Source: Streptomyces sp. NBC_01707 (GTDB lineage: Bacteria > Actinomycetota > Actinomycetes > Streptomycetales > Streptomycetaceae). From it: DNA of 64,000 bases. The translations under genes were made by a program, and so were the position numbers. This document shows positions 8,567 through 17,467 of the stretch, one piece after another. The notes beneath the pieces were generated by a model that was not told the DNA's origin, did not search any database, and worked only from the letters and a program-made list of their open reading frames with translations. Within the stretch, counting starts at the first letter, position 1. Every line of letters starts with the position of its first letter. The DNA is taken from NCBI RefSeq assembly GCF_041438805.1, contig NZ_CP109190.1:6200001-6264000 (forward strand), in the 5' to 3' direction.

Positions 8567-10060
8567 ATGGACCATGGGGAGAGCGGCTCGGGCACGCCGT
8601 TCGAGAGCATGTCCCACGAGGAGATGCTGGCATGGCTGGACCAGGCCAACAGCGGGGCGATACAGGGCGCGGCCGACCGACTGGTGAGCGCGGCTGCAGA
8701 GATCCGCAAGATCGCGGAAGACCTGAAGGTGCGCCCGCAGTGGGTCGAATGGAAGGGCGAGGGCGCCGACGCGTTCCGCACCTGGAGCGCGGACCTGGCC
8801 AACTCCACGTTGCGCCTGGGGGATTACAGCGAGGGCGCGTCGAAGTGGCTGACGCAGGCTTCGAACGCGATCGCGTCGGCCCAGGCGGCGATCCCGCGCA
8901 CCCAGGCGGGCGCGCCGGCCAACCTGGACGCGGCGTTGGCGGCGCGCAACGACCCCGATGCGTCGGCGGTTGCGCAGAAGTCGGCGGAGACGCTGATCGC
9001 GACCCAGGAGGCGAACCGCCAGGAGGCGGCTGCGCAGATGCGGAAGCTGGCGCAGACGTACTCGTTTTCTGCTTCGCAGATGGACGGACTGGAGAAGCCG
9101 GCGTTTCCGCCGCCGCCGCAGGCGATCGTGCCGCCTGACGAGGACCGCCGTGGCGAAGAAGGCAACGTAGTGCTTCGCGAAGCCGGGCAGAGTTCCAGTA
9201 CCACGGGAAAGGATTATGGATTGGCGGCAGCGCGACAGAGCCCATCGGGTGGCGTGGTTACACCCTCAGAGCAAACGGTGGCGTCCCAGTCGTTGAGCAA
9301 CGCCCACTTGCCACGGCCGGTCGGTATGGAGATCGACGGAGTCGCCACTCTGCCGGACGCTCCGTCAGTTCCGTCCGCGACTCCGTCAGGTCTTCCGGGA
9401 GGAGGCAGGCCTGAAAGTGTCCTCCCTTCCACGGGAGTTGCCGTGCCTCCGACCTTCGGCGGCGGACCTGTGATCCCATCCGGTCCAAGTGGCGGCGGCA
9501 AGACGACGGGGATCTCGCGTCCGTCGATGCCGGGCACCGGGGCAGGTCCACTCGGTTCTGGTCCCATCGGTCACCCCTCTGGAGGTGGCGGAATCACCGG
9601 GGGACGTGCAGTTCCACAGACTTCAGGGCGTCCAGCGGGTGGAATTCCGCGTGGGACGGTGATCGGTGGCGAGGGAACGCAAGGGCGTGCGCCAATGGGC
9701 CGTACCACGGGCACGGGAGGCGTGGGTACTAGCACCGTTCCTGGCCAAAGCGGGGTGAGTGGCGGCCGTCGACTGGCGGGCGAAACAGGCGGCGTTGTCG
9801 GCGGTCGTTCTCAGCAGCCAGGCCGTACCGGCACGCGCCCATTCACGCCCGGGGGCTCCGGTTTGGTAAGGGCCGCGACGTCGACCGAAAGTGTGCGTGG
9901 CACCGGTTCTGTAGGGCGAGGTGCGCCGATGTCTCCGCACGCTTCTCGGACGGTCGATTCGCACCGAGACGCGGGCGGGCAGCGGCCGGACTACCTCACA
10001 GAGGACGAGGAAACCTGGCAGCAAGGCGCTCGACGCGTGGTCCCTCCAGTCATCGACTGA
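8567..10060 (+). CDS. WXG100/PPE-like protein with long Pro/Gly/Ser/Thr tail
   Basis: 497 residues. The first ~190 residues are helical, with the hallmark W-x-G turn at W62-K-G64 (EWKGEGADAF) between two helices, as in WXG100/PPE-type substrates of type VII secretion. Residues from about 195 to the end are low-complexity Gly, Pro, Ser and Thr with repeated GG and TGTGG patterns and no hydrophobic helix, a layout common in exported actinobacterial PPE-like proteins. It ends with a charged YLTEDEETWQQGARRVVPPVID tail. It lies between a small helical protein and a mycosin protease, so it is a likely substrate of that protease or its secretion machine. Its role is unknown. Confidence 0.75.
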   Translation: MDHGESGSGTPFESMSHEEMLAWLDQANSGAIQGAADRLVSAAAEIRKIAEDLKVRPQWVEWKGEGADAFRTWSADLANSTLRLGDYSEGASKWLTQASNAIASAQAAIPRTQAGAPANLDAALAARNDPDASAVAQKSAETLIATQEANRQEAAAQMRKLAQTYSFSASQMDGLEKPAFPPPPQAIVPPDEDRRGEEGNVVLREAGQSSSTTGKDYGLAAARQSPSGGVVTPSEQTVASQSLSNAHLPRPVGMEIDGVATLPDAPSVPSATPSGLPGGGRPESVLPSTGVAVPPTFGGGPVIPSGPSGGGKTTGISRPSMPGTGAGPLGSGPIGHPSGGGGITGGRAVPQTSGRPAGGIPRGTVIGGEGTQGRAPMGRTTGTGGVGTSTVPGQSGVSGGRRLAGETGGVVGGRSQQPGRTGTRPFTPGGSGLVRAATSTESVRGTGSVGRGAPMSPHASRTVDSHRDAGGQRPDYLTEDEETWQQGARRVVPPVID

Positions 10061-10088
10061 TCAGCACAGCACCGGCTAAGGAATGCAG

Positions 10089-11474
10089 ATGCGCACCAGC
10101 AGCAGAGGATTCACCCGACAGCGAACCACGGTGTCGACTGTGGTGGGGCTCCTACTGGTGGCCGTCGCTGCCACACCAGCACATGCGGACTCCGTCCGCT
10201 CCATGCAGTGGCACCTCGACGCCATGAAGGCCGAGAAGATGTGGGAGACGAGTACCGGTGACGGCGTCACCGTTGCTGTCATCGACTCCGGAGTGGACGC
10301 GACGAATCCGGACCTTGCAGGTCAGGTTCTCAAGGGATTGAACCTGGAACACAATGTTTCAGGGGACGAATTCAAGGACTACAACGGTCACGGCACTGGA
10401 ATGGCGAGCATCATCGCCGGGACAGGCAAGAGCCGTGGCGGCAACGGGGCTTTCGGGCTGGCTCCCGGAGCGAAAATTCTTCCTATCAGGATATTCGACC
10501 CCACTAAGGCCGCGAATCAGGCATCAGCTGACCAGGCGTTCAACAGAGATGCCTCAACTGCAATTCGATATGCGGTTGACCACGGGGTGAAGATTGTCAA
10601 CATTTCCCTGGGGCATGCGACCGGGTCACAGCAATTGACGGCTGCCGTAAAATACGCGCTTGACAAGGGTTCGCTGATCTTCGCTGCTGTTGGAAACAGC
10701 GGTGACAAGGCGAACATGGTTGAGTATCCGGCCGGAACGCCGGGCGTCGTCGGGGTGGGTGCCATCGGCGAAGATCTCCGCAAGACGGATGAATCCCAGT
10801 ACGGGGGGCAGGTGGACCTCTCAGCACCCGGTGAAGACGTGGTCTATGCATGTGCAGGGGAGACCGGCGTGTGCCGGGGGCACGGCACGAGCGACGCGAC
10901 CGCCATCGCCTCCGCCTCGGCCGCCCTCATCTGGTCCAAGCACCCCGACTGGACCAACAACCAGGTCCTGCGCGTCATGCTCAACACGGCAGGCGGCCCG
11001 ACGAGCGGCGCCGAGCGTACGGACTACATCGGTTACGGCATCGTCCGACCCCGCATCGCCCTGAAGACCCCCGGCGACCCCGGTCCGGCCGGCGAGTACC
11101 CACTGCCCGATCTTGCGGCGGCCGAGAGTGCCCAGCCCTCAGCCAAGCCCTCACAGGCGACCGGAAGTTCAGAGGGCGACGACAAGCCGGCTACCGCAGC
11201 CCCCGCAGCCGGCACCGACAGCAACACCGGTCTCTGGATCGGCCTCGGTATCGGTGCCGCAGCGCTCACCGGCGCAGCGGTCACCGCCCTGGCCATCCGC
11301 TCCCGCCGCCGCAAGGCGGCAGCAGCAGCGTCGCCCGCGTATACGCACCAACCGCCGTACCCGTACCCGTCTCAGCACCAGCCCGCACCGTCGGCCTTCG
11401 GTCCCCCTCCTGCCGCTCCGCCCGGCTCCAACTCGCCGTACGGAGGCGGCACGACGCAGGGCCCTTACGCCTGA
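10089..11474 (+). CDS. mycP: Type VII secretion-associated serine protease (mycosin)
   Basis: Subtilisin-family protease, 461 residues, extracytoplasmic and membrane-anchored. It has an Arg-rich signal peptide cut near AHA-D (about 33), then the catalytic triad D66 (AVIDSGVD), H101 (NGHGTGMAS) and S268 (GHGTSDATA). A Pro/Ala linker and one C-terminal transmembrane helix (about 381-404) followed by RSRRRK and a Pro/Tyr-rich cytoplasmic tail complete the mycosin layout. An ATG at 10083 is also in frame, but the AAGGA ribosome site ends right against it and lies six bases from the ATG at 10089, so I prefer 10089. The gene sits among WXG-type proteins but no EccB/C/D/E genes are in view. Confidence 0.88.
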   Translation: MRTSSRGFTRQRTTVSTVVGLLLVAVAATPAHADSVRSMQWHLDAMKAEKMWETSTGDGVTVAVIDSGVDATNPDLAGQVLKGLNLEHNVSGDEFKDYNGHGTGMASIIAGTGKSRGGNGAFGLAPGAKILPIRIFDPTKAANQASADQAFNRDASTAIRYAVDHGVKIVNISLGHATGSQQLTAAVKYALDKGSLIFAAVGNSGDKANMVEYPAGTPGVVGVGAIGEDLRKTDESQYGGQVDLSAPGEDVVYACAGETGVCRGHGTSDATAIASASAALIWSKHPDWTNNQVLRVMLNTAGGPTSGAERTDYIGYGIVRPRIALKTPGDPGPAGEYPLPDLAAAESAQPSAKPSQATGSSEGDDKPATAAPAAGTDSNTGLWIGLGIGAAALTGAAVTALAIRSRRRKAAAAASPAYTHQPPYPYPSQHQPAPSAFGPPPAAPPGSNSPYGGGTTQGPYA

Positions 11475-11668
11475 ATTCGCCAACGGGAGTTTGCGGACAA
11501 GGTGGTGTGCGGGTGTGTGAGTTCTGCGGGAATGACTTGAACGCGCTGCTCCATGCTTACGCTCGTCAGATAGCGTCGATCTGCTCAGGTGATTCGCGTT
11601 GCCGGTCGTGCCCGTAACTTCACGCTGGCAACGGGTCTGGCTGTGGGCAGGATTGAAACGGGGACAGG

Positions 11669-12100
11669 GTGTCGTTCGACGAGGAATGGGCTGAGCTGCG
11701 CGCCGAAGCGGCGGCCAAGCAGACGGCAGCGATGCAACTCAACAGCTTTCAAGCCGGAGAGGGCCCGTCCGGGGCCAAGGAGAAGGTGAAGATCACCGGA
11801 GCTGAGCTGCGGAGGCGGGCCGGCAAGGCCGACATCGTCCGGGGCGACTTTCGGGACGCGGACAACAAGACGATGACCGAGACCGGGCAAGTAGGTCCCA
11901 GCCTCAAGGGTTTTGCGTCGCGGTCTGCATTCGAGGTTTTCGTGAAGCGCTGGAATGCGCAGATGAAGTATGTCGAGGGACTCCTGCAGCAGGACGTGAC
12001 AGGAGCCCTGCGCGCGACCGCCGATGACTTCGCCGCACAGGACCAGGCGCAAGCCGACCGACACAAGCGGGCATCCAGCAAGGACCGGGATCTGAAGTGA
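11669..12100 (+). CDS. Hypothetical helical protein of the T7SS-like cluster
   Basis: 143 residues, starting at GTG (MSFDEEWAELRAEAA). It is strongly charged and mostly helical, with coiled-coil-like heptads in the N-terminal 40 residues and a second helix pair around SAFEVFVKRWNAQMKYVEGL. Its size and position just before a WXG-containing protein suggest an ESX-type small partner, but no W-x-G motif is present and the C-terminus is simply lysine-rich. I do not recognise the family. The next gene begins 25 bases downstream in the same direction. Confidence 0.65.
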   Translation: MSFDEEWAELRAEAAAKQTAAMQLNSFQAGEGPSGAKEKVKITGAELRRRAGKADIVRGDFRDADNKTMTETGQVGPSLKGFASRSAFEVFVKRWNAQMKYVEGLLQQDVTGALRATADDFAAQDQAQADRHKRASSKDRDLK

Positions 12101-12125
12101 CAGTGAGGGGATCGGGGGAACCGGC

Positions 12126-14396
12126 ATGCTGACGTACGAGAATCTCCTCCATGTAGATCTTGCTCCACTCTCGGAAGCGGTTGCGAAGTGGCGAAACCTG
12201 CCTGGTCAGTTCAAGACCATTGCGCGGAAGTACGAGAACACGGTCGAGAAGGGTTTGTGGGACTACGACTGGGAGGGTGAAGCAGCTAACGCCGCGCGGA
12301 CCAAGCTCGGCAAGGTGAAGCGACAGATCGACGCGGCCTCCGAAGAGGCCACGGACATACATCTGCTTTTTGACGACGCGCTTCACGTTTTCAAATCGTC
12401 GCAGAAGAAGCTCAAAGGATTGCGCGACCAGATCGAGCAGGACAAGTACCTGTCGATCAAGCCGGACGGCGAGGTCTGGTTCGACGCCCCGGCTGATACA
12501 CCGATAGACGACCTGGCTGCACTTCGGAAGGGCTACCAGGAGTCGATCATCGCCTACCGCGAGAGCATTCGGTCGTGCTTGACCGCGGCCGACGAGGTCG
12601 ACGACACCCTCAGTTGGGTTCTCTCGCAGGACGGCAACGGCCGCGAGCGTGGCTTCGACGCGCACACGTACCGCAGCATCAAGGAAGCCAAGCAAGGAAG
12701 AGCGGCAGCTGAGAAGGACCTGGCAGCCCTGACAGAGCTTGCGTCAGCGCGGACGGCTCCGGATGCCGAGACGCTCACACGGATCAACAGCCTCCTGAAG
12801 AAGCACGAAGGTGATCCGTATTTCACTGAGCGGTTCGCGACTCGGCTGGGCCCCAAGAAGACACTGGAGTTCTGGACGAGGATCGCCGACCGCAGGCAGA
12901 CCGGCGACGAGCGGACCAAGATTTCTGCTCAGATCCAGAAGTCTCTGAGCCGGACACTGGCGACCGCCTCTCACTCCGACAGCGCCGCCATGGAGCGCTG
13001 GAAGAGGCAGATGGTGGCGCTCGGTGACGACCGCGTTCAGATGGTCGACATGGGCGCAGCAACCGTCAGCGACGGACCGTACGGCTACCAGGTGATGAGC
13101 AGCCTGATGAGGACCGGTGAGTACGACAAGGACTTTCTCACCGACTACGGGCGAAGCCTCATCGACTTCGAGAAAGATCACAAGAGCACCAAACTCAAAG
13201 ACCTGTGGCAGCCGGACGGGTACGAGACGTATCTCAACTTCGGGCCGGGGACGGACCACGGACTGGACCCCATGGCCGGCTACATGGACGCGCTCGGGCA
13301 CAACCCGGACGCAGCGAAGACGATGTTCTTCTCCAAGGATTGGGGGCCGCACGACAAGACCGACCCCGATCTGCAGTATCTGCTCAAGGACCGGGAGTGG
13401 CCGAACGGGAACTGGCTGGTCGACAACAAGCGGGGCTACGGATATGACGAGTTGGGCCACGCGCTGGAAGCGGCGACTCTCGGCGTGCCGTACGACCGGC
13501 CGGAACTGGGGTTGCGACGGGACGACACGACGGCAAACGTCATGGAGCAGGTCGTGAGGCTGGTCGGCAACGACCAAGGTCTAGTTGCGGACAAGCCGGG
13601 GATCGGCAACAGCCTGGCCAAGATGGGTGCCGGTTATATCGATGACTTGAACTGGTCCGTCGCTAACTTCAGCGATGGCGACGGAGGAAGAGCTTCGCGG
13701 GACGCGGCGTTCGGTCATTTGGGCGAGGGGCACACCTTCTTGAAACATGACAGTGCCTTGAGTTTCCTTCAATCGGTTGGTCAGCACGAGGGTGGATACG
13801 AAATCCTTTCTCAGGCTCAGGAGCAGTACACGGTCAGCGGACTCAAGGCGCATCCGAATCCAGATGACGAGCTAAAGATGATCATTGAAAGCGGCGCCAA
13901 GACGCATGGAATTCTTGATCAGTCCCGCGTCACGGAGATTGATCACGAGTACGGCGAGAAGACGGACGAAGCCAATCGCAAACTTGCGGAAGCGGCTGAA
14001 TGGAAGAAATTCGGGATCGGTCAGGGCATCGGTGTAGGTGTCGGGCTGGCGACATTGCCCTTTGGCGGTCCCGCCGCAGCCACTGGAGCCGCGGCCGTTG
14101 CCCAGTTCGCTGTCCCGCTGATTATCGAAGGTGCAGGGGGTGCGATTGAGACGGATCAGGGGATCGAGATCGATCGCGAACTGGCCAAGCAGGAGGCAGA
14201 CTTCGATCGCGAAGAAGAGGTGGATAAGAGAGAGTTTGTTGGTCTGGGGCGCAAGCGAGCCGGAGCTGCCCTGGACGCATACATTGCGGTGCACCCGGAG
14301 GTGGATGACACCGCTTGGTGGAAGGAAGTAAGAGTCGGCGTTGAGCGTGGTTATACCAACGGTGACACCGAGGCCGATCAGACAGATGCGGACTGA
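12126..14396 (+). CDS. Large WXG-containing protein of the T7SS-like cluster
   Basis: 756 residues. The N-terminal ~110 residues form two helices joined by a WXG-like turn (W49-E-G51 in YDWEGEAANAA). A central region (about 290-560) is globular, with many Asp, Trp and Tyr residues (for example MAGYMDALGHNPDAAKTMFF). A glycine-rich hydrophobic stretch at about 633-680 could cross or insert into a membrane, and the tail is acidic. Such proteins occur beside mycosins in Streptomyces and could be large exported effectors, possibly toxins; no catalytic signature is visible. The ATG start follows a GGGGGAACC site. The stop is one base before the next ATG. Confidence 0.7.
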   Translation: MLTYENLLHVDLAPLSEAVAKWRNLPGQFKTIARKYENTVEKGLWDYDWEGEAANAARTKLGKVKRQIDAASEEATDIHLLFDDALHVFKSSQKKLKGLRDQIEQDKYLSIKPDGEVWFDAPADTPIDDLAALRKGYQESIIAYRESIRSCLTAADEVDDTLSWVLSQDGNGRERGFDAHTYRSIKEAKQGRAAAEKDLAALTELASARTAPDAETLTRINSLLKKHEGDPYFTERFATRLGPKKTLEFWTRIADRRQTGDERTKISAQIQKSLSRTLATASHSDSAAMERWKRQMVALGDDRVQMVDMGAATVSDGPYGYQVMSSLMRTGEYDKDFLTDYGRSLIDFEKDHKSTKLKDLWQPDGYETYLNFGPGTDHGLDPMAGYMDALGHNPDAAKTMFFSKDWGPHDKTDPDLQYLLKDREWPNGNWLVDNKRGYGYDELGHALEAATLGVPYDRPELGLRRDDTTANVMEQVVRLVGNDQGLVADKPGIGNSLAKMGAGYIDDLNWSVANFSDGDGGRASRDAAFGHLGEGHTFLKHDSALSFLQSVGQHEGGYEILSQAQEQYTVSGLKAHPNPDDELKMIIESGAKTHGILDQSRVTEIDHEYGEKTDEANRKLAEAAEWKKFGIGQGIGVGVGLATLPFGGPAAATGAAAVAQFAVPLIIEGAGGAIETDQGIEIDRELAKQEADFDREEEVDKREFVGLGRKRAGAALDAYIAVHPEVDDTAWWKEVRVGVERGYTNGDTEADQTDAD

Positions 14397-14397
14397 G

Positions 14398-15075
14398 ATG
14401 AAAAAGTGGTACTCCGTGGGTGCTGCCACGGTGATCCTGTTGGCGTCTGCCGCTACGGCATGCGCAAGCGGAGAGAAGGATGCTGGAGCGAAAGGGGGCA
14501 AGTCTGAGCACTCTGATTCTCTAACCCCTTTGGCCGAGACCTGTGGTGGAATAGTTAATGGGGCGACCCGATCCGAGATCTCAAGTAAATTGAAGACCGA
14601 TCGGGTCTATTGGTATGGGGCTGCAAATGGAACTGCCCGAGCTGAGCCCGCAAAGGTTGCGAAAGTCCTGTCCAGAGGTATGAATGGGCGATTTTCGTAC
14701 AATTCTACCTGTGGCTTCGGTAGGAGCGCGAGTGACGATGTTGCTGTCAATATCTGGCTTGATTGGTGGCCGGAGACATTTGAAAACGTGAGGGGAAAGA
14801 TTCAGGGCACCTCGGCGGCATATGATCTGACCTCAGGAGAACCTCGTCTCGCGCGTATGTTTATCGATTGCCAGCGGCCTGATCTGGTTGAGCCCGGCAA
14901 GGAGATGGATCTCCTCAGGGTAGTGATCGATGACCGGCTGCAGCTGAGTTCGATGTCGCGCGTGCGGTTGCTGAATGCGGCAGCGTCACAGGTAATCGAG
15001 TTCATGGACTGCAAGAACAAGGTCACTCTGCCGACGGTGGATGCCGTCGTCCAAGTGGATCCGCGCCTCAAGTGA
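14398..15075 (+). CDS. Putative lipoprotein of the T7SS-like cluster
   Basis: 225 residues. The short basic start MKKWYSVG is followed by a hydrophobic stretch and a lipobox-like ASAATAC with C22, so it is probably a cell-surface lipoprotein. The mature part has paired cysteines (ETCGGIV, NSTCGFG, IDCQRP, MDCKNK), compatible with two disulfides, reminiscent of DUF3558-type actinobacterial lipoproteins, though this is not certain. An in-frame ATG at 14386 overlaps the previous gene. Base composition is clearly less GC-rich than the flanking genes (many AAA, GAT, TTT codons), which hints at horizontal origin. It is the last intact gene of the cluster. Confidence 0.7.
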   Translation: MKKWYSVGAATVILLASAATACASGEKDAGAKGGKSEHSDSLTPLAETCGGIVNGATRSEISSKLKTDRVYWYGAANGTARAEPAKVAKVLSRGMNGRFSYNSTCGFGRSASDDVAVNIWLDWWPETFENVRGKIQGTSAAYDLTSGEPRLARMFIDCQRPDLVEPGKEMDLLRVVIDDRLQLSSMSRVRLLNAAASQVIEFMDCKNKVTLPTVDAVVQVDPRLK

Positions 15076-15239
15076 GGAGACGAAGCGGGCCCGCAACCGT
15101 CGTCCTGCGCGGCTCTGCACTCGCCAAGGCCGCTGTCGGCTCGTAGCGGGGGCGACGACGGCGGGAGGTGCGGCTAGCTACTCGGTCCGGACCGGTTGTG
15201 CGATGTCGACGTCGCAGGGGGACACGCTGACACCGCTGC

Positions 15240-15640
15240 TGCCGGACGGAGAGAAAGCTCGCGGAGCGGGCTTCAGGCCCAGCCCCCGGCAGTCTCAGTT
15301 GCGCGCTCACTGTCGACAAGCGGCCCGCGTCGCCTGTGGTCGGGGACGTACTGAATGTGGACGCCGATCCCTTCGCCGACGCGGACTGGTATCTCACGCC
15401 GGGGAAGGACGCCGGGCCGAGGGACGCTACGCCTTACCGGTCATCCGCATCATGGATCGCTTCGTGCTCGCCGTGAAGGAGTGCGTATACCAAGGCTGCC
15501 CAAGGAAGTACGCCGTCCTTGTCGAACTCGGCGAATCTAAGGCGGTACCCGAGGATGTCGCCGACCGTCGCAAAGCACTGAAGGAATTCATCAACGGATT
15601 CGTACCGTCCGCGCTGGAGCCCCAGGGCTGTTCTTGGAAA
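15240..15640 (+). pseudogene. Degraded secreted/lipoprotein-like gene with frameshift
   Basis: Two coding-looking stretches lie in different frames. One (about 15294-15420) reads LTVDKRPASPVVGDVLNVDA and then DPFADADWYLTPGKDAGPRD. The other (about 15417-15640) reads VIRIMDRFVLAVKECVYQGC and continues with RRKALKEFINGFVPSALEPQ. They join naturally if one frameshift near 15415-15440 is allowed. No good start is present in the joined frame, and the 3' end runs into a tRNA-like fragment. I interpret it as the remains of a secreted protein gene related to the region's lipoprotein. The rest of 15076-15787 shows no intact gene. Confidence 0.4.
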
Positions 15641-15694
15641 TGCCCAAGCCCGCTTGGCGCGACGTTTGGCGTGTGCTGGGCGGACTTCCTGCGT

Positions 15695-15726
15695 GGAGAC
15701 CGTGACCGGAATCGAACCCGCGTAAC
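15695..15726 (-). repeat. Imperfect copy of the tRNA-Cys 3' half (possible att remnant)
   Basis: A 32-base block that matches 18268-18299 (T arm and 3' acceptor strand of the tRNA-Cys-like gene) at 29 of 32 positions, starting with an identical 16-base run. A partial anticodon-arm-like structure continues beyond it, but there is no matching 5' acceptor strand, so it is not a working tRNA. It may be one end of an old integrated element. Confidence 0.55.
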
Positions 15727-15787
15727 CCACTTTCCAGGCGAGTCAGTCAACCTCCCGGACGTACGGCCGTGTGTACGCGTCGCGTGA

Positions 15788-16954
15788 TCAAGGCGCCGTG
15801 GTCTGCTGCTCGGCGGCACTGCGGGGCGACGGAATCGTCGCCGTCGCTGTGGACGGGGCCGGTGTCGTTGTCGTGAACACCGGCTGCTGACGTGCCGGGG
15901 CAGGGGCGAGCAGCCAGCTGATGGACGGCCGGGTCAGTGGCCGGACCAGCCGGCGGACCGGCGGGGAGCCGAGCACCATCGTCAGCAGGATCGCGCAGAG
16001 CACCAGACCGACGATCTCGACCGGGGTGTTCACCCGGGAGATCCAGCCCTGCTCGCGGAACGGCAGGATGACCAGCGGATGCAGCAGATAGATGGTGAAG
16101 CCGCCGGCGCCCAACGCGGAGATCAGCGGCAGCCGCCGTCGGGGCATCAGTCTCAGCAGGCAGAGCACCAGGGCCGCGGCCGAGGCCAGCACCAGCAGCC
16201 TGATGACCCAGGCAAATTCCAGGCTCAGCGGATCGGCGACAGAGTAGGGGTGGCGCATAGACAGCCAGTTGCCCTTGATGTCCCGGTGCCAGAGCCACCC
16301 GACGACACAGGAGGCCAGGATCCCGGCGACTGCCACGGGCAGGCTCCAACGGCTGGTGAACCAGGAGTGCAGATAGCCCTGGCCGATCCGCCAGCCGAGG
16401 TAGACCAACGGCAGATAGACAAGGGTCCGACTGGCGGAGAAGGCCATCCCGAAGTCGTCGACGTACCCCACCGCGAGGGAGACGCCCGTGGTGACGAGCA
16501 GCGGGTGGCGCAGTTGCACGACGAGCGGCAGCAGCAGCCGCCAGAAGAAGAGGGACATCAGGAACCACAGGGTCCACGGCAACTGGACGATGTGCAGGGT
16601 GAACTCGGCGCCGAGCCAGCGGCTCTCCAGCGAGAAGAACAGACTGAACACCAGGGCGGGCAGCACGATGCTCTGCAGCAGGGAGCGCAGGGGGCGGGGG
16701 CCGAGAGGACCCGCGCTGCTGAACACGCCGGCCAGCATGACGAAGGCCGGCACCCGGAAGGCCCAGCTGGCGATGTGGAAGGAGTGCAGCACCTCCTCCT
16801 TCTCCATGATGCTGCCCGCGGTGTGCAGAATCACGATCAGCGTGGCGGAGACGAACCGAGCGTTGTCCCACCATGGATCTCTGGCCCGCTCGGCCCGCGC
16901 AGTCCCTTGGGGGCTGCCGACGGCGGTGGCGGATCTCGGGAGTGGTTTGTCCAT
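15788..16954 (-). CDS. Membrane acyltransferase (acyltransferase 3 family)
   Basis: 388 residues with about ten membrane helices, matching the acyltransferase 3 family that O-acylates sugars or other surface molecules. The start region DPWWDNARFVSATLIVILH is the classic first helix with its conserved Arg/Asn and helix-end His; the end LGAGGFTIYLLHPLVILPF is also typical. The ATG at 16954 has an AGGAG site nine bases upstream; in-frame extensions further upstream add 41 Pro/Arg-rich residues without family character. A Thr/Pro/Ala-rich tail ends the protein. It is isolated in the decayed region, on the strand opposite to the T7SS-like cluster. Confidence 0.85.
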   Translation of the reverse strand: MDKPLPRSATAVGSPQGTARAERARDPWWDNARFVSATLIVILHTAGSIMEKEEVLHSFHIASWAFRVPAFVMLAGVFSSAGPLGPRPLRSLLQSIVLPALVFSLFFSLESRWLGAEFTLHIVQLPWTLWFLMSLFFWRLLLPLVVQLRHPLLVTTGVSLAVGYVDDFGMAFSASRTLVYLPLVYLGWRIGQGYLHSWFTSRWSLPVAVAGILASCVVGWLWHRDIKGNWLSMRHPYSVADPLSLEFAWVIRLLVLASAAALVLCLLRLMPRRRLPLISALGAGGFTIYLLHPLVILPFREQGWISRVNTPVEIVGLVLCAILLTMVLGSPPVRRLVRPLTRPSISWLLAPAPARQQPVFTTTTPAPSTATATIPSPRSAAEQQTTAP

Positions 16955-17173
16955 CGCGGCGAGGCTCCTGACAGCGGGCCGGCCGTGACATGGGCTGCCG
17001 CACTGATGATCGAATCGGGTGGGTGGCCACACTGTGCCCGACCACCGCGAAGGACCCGGTTGCCGCTTCAGGTTCATACGGTGAACCCCGCATGTACATC
17101 AGGGGCAAGGGGTGCCGAGAGCGTGACGATGCTTGCGCCGGAGTATCAGGGAGCGTGTCGGCTCTGGGAGTGA

Positions 17174-17383
17174 AAGCGGCGGACCGCGGGCCCGAAGCCT
17201 GGTGTCTGGGTCGGCGTGGGCGTTGCCGCAGCGGCACTTATCGGCGCGGCTGTCACTGTCGCGGTCATTCATTCCCGCTGCTGCAGCTTCGTGGCCACGG
17301 CGAGGGGGGCGTGCGCGATCGCCGGATTGGCTTCCTCGGCTTCAGGCAACGCAATGAGACCAACGGGCAGTCGTCCTCGTTGA
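17174..17383 (+). pseudogene. Remnant of a second mycosin C-terminal anchor
   Basis: The frame from 17174 contains GVWVGVGVAAAALIGAAVTV, which matches GLWIGLGIGAAALTGAAVTA of the mycosin at 10089-11474 at 13 of 20 positions, followed by the same kind of I-H/R-S-R boundary. A stop lies at 17171 just upstream and no protease domain remains. I read it as the tail of a lost mycosin-like gene. The rest of 16955-17467 holds no gene I can support. Confidence 0.4.
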
Positions 17384-17467
17384 TGGCGTAATGGTCTCCG
17401 GCAAGTCCACCGTCGCGGGGTGCGGGCGAGATGCCCCCACTCCCGCGACCGTTGCTGGGGGTCTTGG

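Noticed and set aside
11502..11617. Short frame with CEFCGN and CRSCP (zinc-ribbon-like)
   Set aside because: Only about 35 residues, no ribosome site, and lies between mycosin and the next gene; two Cys pairs alone are not enough support.
15041..15787. Continuous frame of 248 residues through the decayed region
   Set aside because: Only a central part looks coding; its start lies inside the lipoprotein gene and its end reads through a tRNA-like sequence, so I annotate a frameshifted remnant instead.
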